DNA of 5,232 nucleotides from Opitutaceae bacterium (GCA_016763045.1 JAESUN010000304.1:1-5232); one strand, 5' to 3'; positions 1 to 5,232 are shown, numbered from the stretch's first letter. The notes: a model not told the origin generated them from the sequence alone. Translations and numbers: made by a program.

Positions 1-482
1 ATAGCCATGATCGCATCCATATTAGCTGGATTTCCAGCCAGGTGAACCGCAATGATAGCTTTGGTCTTTGGCGTGACACAGGCTTCGATCGAAGCGGGGT
101 CCATATTGTATGTATGAGGCTCCAGGTCTGCAAAAACAGGCACACATTGTTCCACGAGTGCACCGATGAATGTTCCCATATCGGTAATAGGTGTGGTGAT
201 GATTTCATCTCCAGGCTTTAGATTGAGAGCAGCGACTGCCATGTGAATAGCCGCAGTCCCAGAGGAGCAAGGGGCACAGTGTTCAAAGGGATAATGTTTC
301 CGGAATTCTACTAGCATGGCAGCGGTCTGAGGTCCATTCCAGTAGAAGAGGGAATCTTGTTCTACCATTTCGGTCAGACGTTCCAGTTCTTCTTTTCCCC
401 AGCGCTTCAATGGAGGCATTGGTTCGTCGACAGCGGGGCTTCCGCCGTTAATAGCCAAAGATTCGTTTGATACAGTGCTCAT
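1..482 (-). CDS. DegT/DnrJ/EryC1/StrS family PLP-dependent aminotransferase, N-terminal part (cut by window edge)
   Basis: This is the first 160 codons of a gene read leftward from the ATG at 480-482; the reading frame is open to the window edge, so the C-terminal half is missing. Members are fold-type I PLP enzymes, usually about 370-420 aa and cytosolic, that mostly transaminate keto-sugars or keto-cyclitols; some are dehydratases. Visible landmarks are an N-terminal LAINGGSPAV (residues 9-18), the cofactor phosphate-binding SSGTAAIH (73-80), KPGDEIIT (89-96), PVFADLEP (115-122), and TPKTKAIIAVHLAGNPANMD (137-156). The catalytic lysine and the Asp that pairs with the PLP pyridine lie beyond the edge, so activity cannot be confirmed. 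Where many family members have an aromatic residue stacking on PLP (T-F-V-A-T), this protein reads T-D-M-G-T (100-104). The gene starts 16 bp after the stop of the AGE-family gene, implying co-transcription. No Shine-Dalgarno precedes the ATG. The family call is firm; the substrate is unknown. Confidence 0.93.
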   Translation of the reverse strand, partial: MSTVSNESLAINGGSPAVDEPMPPLKRWGKEELERLTEMVEQDSLFYWNGPQTAAMLVEFRKHYPFEHCAPCSSGTAAIHMAVAALNLKPGDEIITTPITDMGTFIGALVEQCVPVFADLEPHTYNMDPASIEACVTPKTKAIIAVHLAGNPANMDAIMA

Positions 483-498
483 AGGTAGTTTGTAATTG

Positions 499-1701
499 TT
501 AGTTGTTTAAAATTCGGTCGAATGCCAGTAAGTTGAGCATTAGGCGTCTGGGGAGATGATAGTTTTCTTTTCGTCCAAGTTCTCTCTTTCGAAAATCTCC
601 ATCTCTATAGCTTCCATAAGCCCAGACCGGGTAGCCGTGCTTGGCGAGGTGAAACTTTTCTGTAATGTAGTCCTGAGTGCGGATGAACCAATCAAGTGGC
701 CACTTGAGATTGGTGTGTTCTAACAACATCAGGCAACCAATGAGGACTTCTTCGTGTTGCCAGAGGTGGCGAATTGGGTTGAGTCCTTCGTTGAGTTTGA
801 GTCCGTCACTAAAGCCTCCCGCTTCATCATCCCAGGCTCTTTCCAGGTGGTTTTTAAAACGGTCGGTAGCGGTCTCAAACATCGTTTGATCTTTGAGGAA
901 GAGTGCTGCTTCCATGATCATCCAGTATGTCTCGGTTGCGTGACCGAGGTAGAAGAAATTCTCGTTTTTGTCATGGGGGCGATTTAGATCTTTATCGAGA
1001 ACTTCGTTGGTTAATTGATGTTCTGGATTCCAGAATTTATGAAGGACGTTGTCGATGGCTTCTAGCAGCAGTGATCTCAATCTTGCGTCTTCTCTTTGCA
1101 CCAGCATTTGGGGAATGGTGTTAATCAAGACCATTTCGGATCCGAGAATGCGCATTCCCGTGTAGTTATGAGGAATGTAACCGATGGCCTCATCTTCAAC
1201 TTTACGATTCGGATTATGAAAGTGATGAAGTGAACGATAGAGGCATTCATTTGCGAAATCCAAAGCAGACTCATCTCCGGTGGCATGGGCATATGCCTGA
1301 AATCCCTCTGAAACAAAGATACCTGCGTAACCGAGTTCATCAATTTGTTCGATTGGGATTCCATTTCGATCGACTGAGAGATACCAGTCGTTGTTTTTAT
1401 CGCGGCCATATTTTCGTAGAAAAGAAGCTGTCTTATGGACTATCTCCAGAGATTTTTCTCTGTGCTCGGGGAAGTGTTGGGCGAGGAATGAGTAAACCCA
1501 AAGACCTCTTCCTTGGTACCACAGATACTTATGATCATTTATCCGAGTTCCGTCGTGTTCTAAGGCACACATGAAACCGCCTTTTTCATGGTCGATACCG
1601 AATTTTTCCCAGAAAGGGAGATAATCTTCAAAGAGATCGTGACGATAGGTTTCTCTCAGTTCTTTTAGTTTTTTTAGCTCTTCTGGTGACCAGCTTTTCA
1701 T
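499..1701 (-). CDS. AGE family epimerase/isomerase (N-acylglucosamine 2-epimerase-like)
   Basis: This complete 400-aa protein has the usual length for the AGE (N-acyl-D-glucosamine 2-epimerase, renin-binding-protein) family, cytosolic (alpha/alpha)6-barrel enzymes that epimerise or isomerise sugars such as GlcNAc/ManNAc, mannose/fructose or cellobiose. Family signatures run in order: YRHDLFEDYLPFW (19-31), WYQGRGLW (61-68), GY-x-GIFVSEGFQAYA (124-138), YLGHATETYWM (251-261), HLWQHEEVLIG (312-322) and NYHLPRRLM (380-388). H254 and H382 fall where the family's two catalytic histidines lie, and R65 in the QGR motif is where the sugar-binding arginine lies; these assignments are by motif, not alignment. 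No signal peptide or membrane segment is seen. The ATG at 1699-1701 places the YR-x-x-L motif at the usual distance from the N terminus. The leader is pyrimidine-rich with no Shine-Dalgarno. It is first in a two-gene unit with the DegT-type gene. Which sugar it acts on, and whether it is a 2-epimerase or an aldose-ketose isomerase, cannot be decided here. Confidence 0.93.
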   Translation of the reverse strand: MKSWSPEELKKLKELRETYRHDLFEDYLPFWEKFGIDHEKGGFMCALEHDGTRINDHKYLWYQGRGLWVYSFLAQHFPEHREKSLEIVHKTASFLRKYGRDKNNDWYLSVDRNGIPIEQIDELGYAGIFVSEGFQAYAHATGDESALDFANECLYRSLHHFHNPNRKVEDEAIGYIPHNYTGMRILGSEMVLINTIPQMLVQREDARLRSLLLEAIDNVLHKFWNPEHQLTNEVLDKDLNRPHDKNENFFYLGHATETYWMIMEAALFLKDQTMFETATDRFKNHLERAWDDEAGGFSDGLKLNEGLNPIRHLWQHEEVLIGCLMLLEHTNLKWPLDWFIRTQDYITEKFHLAKHGYPVWAYGSYRDGDFRKRELGRKENYHLPRRLMLNLLAFDRILNN

Positions 1702-1830
1702 AGAGGGTGAATGGGTAGGGGTAAGGGGGAGATGGATTTTCCTGTTGGATGGGATCTAGACAACGACGTCGCTTTTCGGCAAGGGAATCTACGATAATGA
1801 AGAAGAAAAAAGCTTGTAGAGGAAAAGAGG

Positions 1831-1860
1831 ATTATATGGAGAGGAACTCTCTCGTAAGAA
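1831..1860 (-). promoter_or_regulatory. Candidate promoter for the AGE-DegT operon
   Basis: On the minus strand positions 1836-1831 read TATAAT, a perfect -10 hexamer. Upstream, 18 bp away, is TTCTTA (1860-1855), which matches the -35 consensus at only three of six positions. Transcription would begin near 1824 and give a leader of about 120 nt before the ATG at 1701. The GAAAGCTTTC palindrome (1858-1867) overlaps the weak -35 region and could be a regulator site. The call rests on the -10 box and the divergent geometry; consensus spacing rules from well-studied bacteria may not hold in this organism. Confidence 0.35.
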
Positions 1861-1871
1861 AGCTTTCAGCA

Positions 1872-1900
1872 CTGATAAAGACAGTTTGAAAATGTTTAAT
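1872..1900 (+). promoter_or_regulatory. Candidate promoter for the creatininase-family gene
   Basis: CTGATA (1872-1877, four of six matches to the -35 consensus) and TTTAAT (1895-1900, five of six to the -10 consensus) are separated by exactly 17 bp. Transcription would start near 1907, giving a leader of about 100 nt. The inverted repeat at 1935-1948 would then lie shortly downstream of the start, a position suited to repression. In AT-rich intergenic DNA such matches arise by chance, so confidence is low. Confidence 0.28.
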
Positions 1901-1934
1901 TCTAGCCTTTTTCCTGGTTGAAGAAATGGAGTTT

Positions 1935-1948
1935 TATGTGGTCACATA
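1935..1948. promoter_or_regulatory. Operator-like inverted repeat TATGTG-GT-CACATA
   Basis: Two perfect 6-bp arms, TATGTG and CACATA, are separated by 2 bp and lie 58 bp upstream of the creatininase-family start codon. Short perfect dyads in a divergent promoter region are typical of sites for dimeric helix-turn-helix repressors such as GntR or LacI types. No regulator gene is present in the window, so the binding protein is unknown. A chance origin is possible. Confidence 0.35.
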
Positions 1949-2006
1949 CTCTGAATCCCATAAGACTCTTCCTGCTTTTACTCATCCTCCTACATTGTTT
2001 TGAAAA

Positions 2007-2786
2007 ATGAAAGATAAACAACCCCGCCCATATGTTCTGTCTGAGACAGATTATCGTTCCGTTTTAGACACAGATATTCAGGTTTGTTTACTTCCGTGGG
2101 GTGCTACCGAGGCACATAATTACCATCTCCCATATTGTACAGATGTGACCCAGTGCGATCGGATTGCGGAAGAATCAGCCCGAATAGCATGGGAAGCAGG
2201 GGAGAAAGTGATGGCCTTGCCCACTATTCCTTTTGGCGTTAATACCGGGCAGGCCGATGTGAAGCTGGATATCAATCTTTCGCCCAGCACTCAGTTTGCC
2301 ATACTAAAGGATATTACGGACACAATGGTAAGGCATGGTATTCCTAAATTGGTTATTATGAATGGGCATGGAGGAAATGATTTTCGACAGATGGTTCGAG
2401 AGTTACAATTTACTCGTCCAGAAATCCTCTTGGTTACATTCGACCGGTTTACATCCGTTGATCGGGCTCCACATTTTGATGAGGCGGGTTGCCATGCGGG
2501 TGAGATGGAGACCAGCTTGATGCTTCATTTTGCTCCTGAACTCGTAAAGCCTTTATCAACGGCCGGGCCCGGCCGTGAGAAACAGATTAAGCTGAAAGGA
2601 GTTCAGGAAGGCTGGGTTTTTGCCCAGCGTGAATGGCCAAAAGCGACAGAGGATACTGGTATGGGCAATCCTGCGCTAGCGACTGCAGAGAAGGGTGAGC
2701 AGTTCTTTAGGGTTGTGACCAAAAAGGTAGGCGCCTTTCTCATCGAATTGGCGCAGGCAGATATCAATGACCTTTACGAGGAGTAA
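2007..2786 (+). CDS. Creatininase family metallohydrolase
   Basis: This complete 259-aa protein has the normal length for the creatininase (creatinine amidohydrolase) family, cytosolic oligomeric enzymes with a two-metal site that open cyclic amides or related substrates. Relatives include FAPy deformylases (ArfB), mycofactocin MftE and an inositol-pathway ring hydrolase (IolN). Landmarks are PWGATEAHNYHLPYCTD (30-46), NGHGGN (119-124), HAGEMETS (163-170) and GNPALATAEKG (220-230). E35, H37, D46, H121 and E166/E168 occupy the family's metal-ligand and catalytic regions, so the enzyme looks active. The usual E-x-H-G-x-H is E-A-H-N-Y-H here, a variant that argues against true creatininase. No signal peptide is seen. 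The ATG at 2007 has an A-rich upstream stretch but no Shine-Dalgarno. The gene diverges from the AGE-DegT operon and converges with the amidohydrolase genes across 66 bp. The family is certain; the substrate is not. Confidence 0.93.
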   Translation: MKDKQPRPYVLSETDYRSVLDTDIQVCLLPWGATEAHNYHLPYCTDVTQCDRIAEESARIAWEAGEKVMALPTIPFGVNTGQADVKLDINLSPSTQFAILKDITDTMVRHGIPKLVIMNGHGGNDFRQMVRELQFTRPEILLVTFDRFTSVDRAPHFDEAGCHAGEMETSLMLHFAPELVKPLSTAGPGREKQIKLKGVQEGWVFAQREWPKATEDTGMGNPALATAEKGEQFFRVVTKKVGAFLIELAQADINDLYEE

Positions 2787-2797
2787 TCTCGTAAAGG
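2771..2797. terminator. Perfect 10-bp stem-loop spanning the creatininase-family stop codon
   Basis: CCTTTACGAG (2771-2780) and CTCGTAAAGG (2788-2797) are exact reverse complements around a 7-nt loop that contains the TAA stop codon. Sitting between convergent genes, the hairpin could serve as a transcript end or mRNA-stabilising stem for the plus gene, and possibly for the leftward amidohydrolase transcript, whose stop codon is 56 bp away. In neither direction is it followed by a T-run, so it is not a textbook intrinsic terminator. Confidence 0.42.
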
Positions 2798-2852
2798 GAA
2801 AAATCCTGCTACGCTCTCTATAAAGTCGGCGAAGTAGATTGGCTTACGCCCC

Positions 2853-3608
2853 TTATAGCTTGAAGAACTTTTTGGCATTACCCTGGCCGATCTGTTTTTT
2901 AAGTTTTGCGGAAATTGGTGCCACTTCGAGTTTCATCGTATTGGCTTTTGTCACCATGAGTGGGGTGTGAGAGCCAAAGAAAAGACGATCTGGGCTGAGC
3001 TTTTTTAAAAGTTCATTAATGAGGTCGTGCCAATCGGCGAAGGACATATCGGTGCTGAAGGTTTCGCATTGATCCGCGAGCTCGAAGATTTCAGGGCGAT
3101 AAAGTCCTGTGCAAAGGAAGCGAAATTCTGGAAAGCGCTCACCGATTCCAGCGAGTTGTTTCAATGGCACACCATTAACCTTTAAGCCAAAATATTGATG
3201 GCGCTCATCTAGCATGCGAACATTGATGATCAATCGGATGCCATGTTCGCTTAGGTAACGAATCAGGGCGTTTACGCGACCAGAGTTGAGCGAGTAGTTA
3301 TGAAAGTTAGGGTAAATTTTGACTGCTTTTAAGTCTGTCTTTTTCCGGTAAGTTTCCAGTCCCTCGAGCCAATCGGGATTATACAGGTTGAGAACTGGAA
3401 CAGGTGTAAAACGATCATAGCGTTTGGTCGCTTTGATCAGTTCCAGATTGTATGGATGGGGATCAGGAGTGAACAATGTCTCGAGATGTGAAATCAGTGC
3501 ATGCCCGATGCCGTTCTTTGTTAAATGGGTTTCGAGAGCTGTTAGAGTGCGCTTGGGAAGCCGTGCGAAGGGCCAATGGCCAAAGGAAGCATTTGTATCA
3601 ATTAACAT
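2853..3608 (-). CDS. Amidohydrolase-superfamily (COG2159-like) TIM-barrel protein lacking the canonical metal ligands
   Basis: This 251-aa protein resembles its two upstream neighbours: a beta1 strand opening with D (MLIDTNASFGHWPF, 1-14), LKAVKIYPNF (93-102), RLIINV (125-130), FRFLCTG (162-168), DRLFFGSHTPL (207-217) and an NAKKFF C terminus (244-249). Lined up by eye with the paralogue at 3654-4427, the two beta1 histidines become N6 and S8, the beta5 histidine becomes V130, the beta6 histidine becomes G168 and the beta8 aspartate becomes H214. Only the beta4 lysine (K97) is kept. The frame is open from start to stop with no sign of decay, so it is probably a selected protein with changed chemistry or a non-catalytic partner. 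The G-x-WP-F N-terminal pattern seems to recur in an uncharacterised branch of this superfamily (recollection, not a search). It lies 45 bp downstream of the intact paralogue, probably in the same operon. No signal peptide or Shine-Dalgarno is seen. Confidence 0.85.
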   Translation of the reverse strand: MLIDTNASFGHWPFARLPKRTLTALETHLTKNGIGHALISHLETLFTPDPHPYNLELIKATKRYDRFTPVPVLNLYNPDWLEGLETYRKKTDLKAVKIYPNFHNYSLNSGRVNALIRYLSEHGIRLIINVRMLDERHQYFGLKVNGVPLKQLAGIGERFPEFRFLCTGLYRPEIFELADQCETFSTDMSFADWHDLINELLKKLSPDRLFFGSHTPLMVTKANTMKLEVAPISAKLKKQIGQGNAKKFFKL

Positions 3609-3653
3609 AGGAAAAGAGGTTTTAGGTTGGGTTGGTCTTAGACTTTCGAATGT

Positions 3654-4427
3654 TTAGTTTCCTTTCAGGCCAAGGAGATTTTTGGCGTTGGTATAGAGGA
3701 TCTTCTTTTTAGCATCTGTGCTGATATCCGCTCCTGTTACCCGGCCAATGCATTGACCCAGTTCGCGGATCGGAATATCCGAACCATAGAGGATTCGGTC
3801 TTCACCGAGCAGGTCGACGGCGGTTTCAACCAGTCCGTCAAAAGGTAGGCAGGAAGAGGTGTCGACCCAAAGGTTGGAGAGTCCTTTGGCTTCGAGAATG
3901 CCACGGCCGCCAATGCCAAAGAGGTGAGCCATAATGACCTTCACATTGGGAAAACGATGCGCGAGCAAACAGGTGTCGGATGAATCCGAGTGAGATTTCC
4001 GCATTGCTTGTCCTTTGGTATCCCAGGTGTGTTGAAGCACGGGGATATTGGCTTCTTCGGCGATTTTCATCAGAGGTTTCATGACGGCGTCACGGGAATT
4101 ATTGGTGATTTCCAGTTTGATCCCTTTGAATCCCATTTCGAGACAGCGATCCAACTCCTTGCGCATGACCTTTTCTCCTAAATTCGGATTGAGGCAGCAA
4201 AACCCAATGATGAAATTCGGCTGCCATTTCATCACTTGTTTTGTCGTATCGTTGATCGATTTACATTGGGCGGCATTGGGAGTGGGGCCATGAACCAGGA
4301 CATCTCCCAGATTGACCATTTTTTCAATGCCCAGAGACTTTGAGTATTTCGCTAACTTATCAATCGCTGCTTTGGTGAAGCCTTTAGTAAAAAAAACGGA
4401 ATGAGTATGGATGTCGATTATTCGCAT
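3654..4427 (-). CDS. Amidohydrolase family (COG2159/Amidohydro_2-like) metal-dependent hydrolase, tandem copy 1
   Basis: This 257-aa single-domain TIM-barrel protein carries a full set of superfamily metal motifs: IDIHTH (4-9; H7 and H9), FKGIKLE (100-106; K104), PVLQHT (129-134; H133), VIMAHL (164-169; H168) and ILYGSDIPIRE (212-222; D217). Family members hydrolyse amides, lactones or esters or decarboxylate small aromatic or heterocyclic acids, usually with one divalent metal in the cytosol; which reaction applies cannot be read. A distinctive HSDSSDTCLLAHRFPNV block (146-162) is shared with the neighbouring copy. The codons for V11-F13 contain a run of eight T on the coding strand (4389-4396), and a C7-T6 tract (4431-4443) sits just before the ATG; neither disrupts the gene. 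The gene lies 149 bp after the upstream copy and 45 bp before the metal-less paralogue. No Shine-Dalgarno precedes the start. Confidence 0.92.
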   Translation of the reverse strand: MRIIDIHTHSVFFTKGFTKAAIDKLAKYSKSLGIEKMVNLGDVLVHGPTPNAAQCKSINDTTKQVMKWQPNFIIGFCCLNPNLGEKVMRKELDRCLEMGFKGIKLEITNNSRDAVMKPLMKIAEEANIPVLQHTWDTKGQAMRKSHSDSSDTCLLAHRFPNVKVIMAHLFGIGGRGILEAKGLSNLWVDTSSCLPFDGLVETAVDLLGEDRILYGSDIPIRELGQCIGRVTGADISTDAKKKILYTNAKNLLGLKGN

Positions 4428-4576
4428 GTTAAAAAAGGGGGGGCGATGGCTCTGATGAGAGGATTGGCAAAGAAAGCGATAGTTATGTCTTCTCGATACT
4501 GTTTACAGACTAAAATGCTTCGATGCCTGTTTTTTTGATATGGAATCCAGCTTGAGAAAAGAATGTGAAGGATCCT
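4428..4576. other. Spacer between tandem amidohydrolase copies, with homopolymer tracts
   Basis: This 149-bp gap is much longer than the 16-bp and 45-bp gaps elsewhere in the window and may hold a promoter or processing site for the downstream pair, but no convincing -35/-10 pair was found. Next to the copy 1 ATG the coding strand has seven C followed by six T (4443-4431) and then AAC before ATG. A T7 run (plus strand 4531-4537) and a small dyad, CTGT-TT-ACAG, near 4500 are also present but weak. Confidence 0.4.
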
Positions 4577-5232
4577 CTAGGCGAGTTGCAGCAGCTTTTG
4601 AGCATTGGAAAAGAGGATCTTCTTTTTTGCATCTACACTAATATCAGCTCCAGTGATCCGACCAATACATTGGCCGAGTTCGCGGATTGGAATATCAGAA
4701 CCGTAGAGAATTCGATCTGCTCCTAGTATCTCAACGGCGGGTTCAACTAATCCATCAACGGGTAGACAGGAAGAAGTATCGACCCAAAGGTTGCTGAGTC
4801 CTTTGGCTTCAAGAATACCGCGAACGCCCATTCCGAAGAGATGGGCCATGATGATTTTTACGTTGGGGAAGCGATGAGCCAGTAGACATGTATCGGACGA
4901 GTCTGAGTGGATTTTCCGCCGCGCTTTTCCTTTGGTATCACCAGTGTGTTGAAGCACGGGGAGATTGTAGTCTTCGGCGGCTTTCATAAGAGGTCTCATC
5001 ACTGCATCACGGGCATTGTTGGCTGCTTCCAGTTTAATCCCTTTGAAGCCAAGCTCGATACAACGATCAAGTTCCTTGCGGAGAGATTTTTCACCCAAGG
5101 TTGGATTCAAGTGGCAGAATCCGATAAAGAAATTGGGGTGCCATTCCATGATCCGTTTTGTTGTATCATTGATGGACTTGAGTTGTTGCGTATTTGGATT
5201 GAGTCCGTAAGCGACGACATCGCCTAGGCTGA
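4577..5232 (-). CDS. Amidohydrolase family metal-dependent hydrolase, tandem copy 2 (N terminus beyond window)
   Basis: The frame is open from the TAG at 4577-4579 to the right window edge. An internal ATG at 5147-5149 is not the start: the 27 codons before it read SLGDVV...KSINDTTKRI and match residues 40-66 of the neighbouring copy. About 217 residues are visible and roughly 38 are missing, including the beta1 H-x-H. Visible motifs match the neighbour: FKGIKLE, PVLQHTGD, IIMAHL and ILYGSDIPIRE, so the remaining metal ligands are kept. By hand count about 78% of residues are identical to copy 1. Differences are denser near the N-terminal part and just after the beta5 histidine, where this copy has G-D instead of W-D. 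It is the most upstream visible gene of the leftward set of three and probably arose by tandem duplication. The substrate is unknown and may differ from that of copy 1. Confidence 0.92.
   Translation of the reverse strand, partial: SLGDVVAYGLNPNTQQLKSINDTTKRIMEWHPNFFIGFCHLNPTLGEKSLRKELDRCIELGFKGIKLEAANNARDAVMRPLMKAAEDYNLPVLQHTGDTKGKARRKIHSDSSDTCLLAHRFPNVKIIMAHLFGMGVRGILEAKGLSNLWVDTSSCLPVDGLVEPAVEILGADRILYGSDIPIRELGQCIGRITGADISVDAKKKILFSNAQKLLQLA

Larger units (their letters stand above)
1702..2006. other. Divergent intergenic control region between AGE-family and creatininase-family genes
   Basis: This 305-bp stretch has no convincing gene. It separates two divergent start codons, so it should hold the promoters for both directions. 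Candidate elements, listed separately, are a leftward TATAAT box, a rightward -35/-10 pair and a 14-bp inverted repeat. The plus strand from about 1799 to 1848 is strongly purine-rich, so the leftward transcript has a pyrimidine-rich leader. A perfect 10-bp palindrome, GAAAGCTTTC, lies at 1858-1867, just outside the leftward -10 box. No riboswitch or small RNA fold was recognised by eye. Confidence 0.6.
3654..5232 (-). repeat. Tandem gene duplication of an amidohydrolase gene
   Basis: The regions 3654-4427 and 4577-5232 encode proteins of about 78% identity in direct orientation. The 149-bp spacer (4428-4576) shows no obvious gene or residual duplicated coding sequence. Most DNA differences in the best-conserved blocks are at third codon positions, as in the RILYGSDIPIRELGQCIGR stretch, whose protein sequence is identical in both. 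Both copies therefore appear to be under purifying selection and are not a fresh assembly duplicate. Confidence 0.85.

Noticed and set aside
677..1574. Several plus-strand open frames (677-889, 754-987, 927-1124, 1230-1574) and a minus-strand frame at 1125-1409
   Set aside because: They lie inside the AGE-family gene, whose protein sequence shows family motifs throughout. The alternative translations have low-complexity or cysteine/arginine-rich composition and no recognisable domain.
1902..1985. Minus-strand 27-codon frame (MSKSRKSLMG...) preceded by AGGAGG
   Set aside because: The AGGAGG touches the ATG with no spacing, real genes here lack Shine-Dalgarno sites, and the peptide has no features. 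It also overlaps the likely promoter region.
2007..2786. Naming the gene as true creatininase (creatinine amidohydrolase)
   Set aside because: Only the family signature is supported. The variant E-A-H-N-Y-H motif and the lack of creatinase or sarcosine genes nearby give no support for creatinine degradation.
2853..3608. Calling the metal-less amidohydrolase a pseudogene
   Set aside because: The frame is intact and full length, codon use resembles its neighbours, and fold-defining motifs are retained.
3424..4293. Open frames at 3424-3657, 3990-4181 and 4048-4293 on plus and 3737-3919 on minus
   Set aside because: They are antisense or out-of-frame shadows of the amidohydrolase genes. Similar plus-strand frames recur opposite the second copy only because the underlying genes are paralogous.
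4577..5149. Reading copy 2 as a complete 190-aa protein starting at the ATG at 5149
   Set aside because: The frame continues upstream to the window edge with sequence clearly homologous to residues 40-66 of copy 1, so that ATG is internal.
4907..5227. Plus-strand open frames at 4907-5227 and 5016-5210
   Set aside because: They are antisense to the strongly conserved amidohydrolase copy 2 and have no independent coding evidence.

Overview
The window is about 5.2 kb of bacterial DNA of moderate GC, densely packed with metabolic genes. It holds six protein-coding genes, two of them cut by the window edges. I see no rRNA, tRNA, CRISPR array, insertion sequence or phage gene. The organism cannot be named from the sequence. 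A DegT-type aminotransferase, an AGE-family epimerase, a creatininase-family hydrolase and several COG2159-type amidohydrolases side by side is a combination I associate with the Planctomycetota-Verrucomicrobiota-Lentisphaerota group. None of the five visible starts has a Shine-Dalgarno sequence, which fits that group or Bacteroidota. This assignment is inference.

Left part (1-1701, minus strand): an AGE-family sugar epimerase/isomerase gene is followed after 16 bp by a DegT/DnrJ/EryC1/StrS aminotransferase gene that runs off the left edge. They look like one operon read leftward. Middle (1702-2006): a 305-bp divergent control region with a TATAAT box for the leftward operon, a possible rightward promoter, and a 14-bp operator-like inverted repeat. 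Then a complete creatininase-family metallohydrolase gene (2007-2786, plus strand), whose stop codon sits in the loop of a perfect 10-bp inverted repeat.

Right part (2853-5232, minus strand): three amidohydrolase-superfamily TIM-barrel genes in tandem, transcribed toward the creatininase gene. The upstream two (4577->5232 and 3654-4427) are recent paralogues, about 78% identical over the shared part by hand count, with the metal ligands intact where visible. The third (2853-3608) has the same fold signature, but all five canonical metal-ligand positions are replaced while the ORF stays intact.

Taken together the genes resemble a small-molecule catabolic or sugar-modifying locus: sugar epimerisation, a PLP-dependent step on a keto-sugar or cyclitol, and several C-N or lactone/ring hydrolases or decarboxylases. 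The substrate cannot be read from the sequence. The most interesting points are the amidohydrolase trio with one apparently metal-less member, specificity-type substitutions next to a metal ligand in the duplicated pair, and the unusual gene combination itself.
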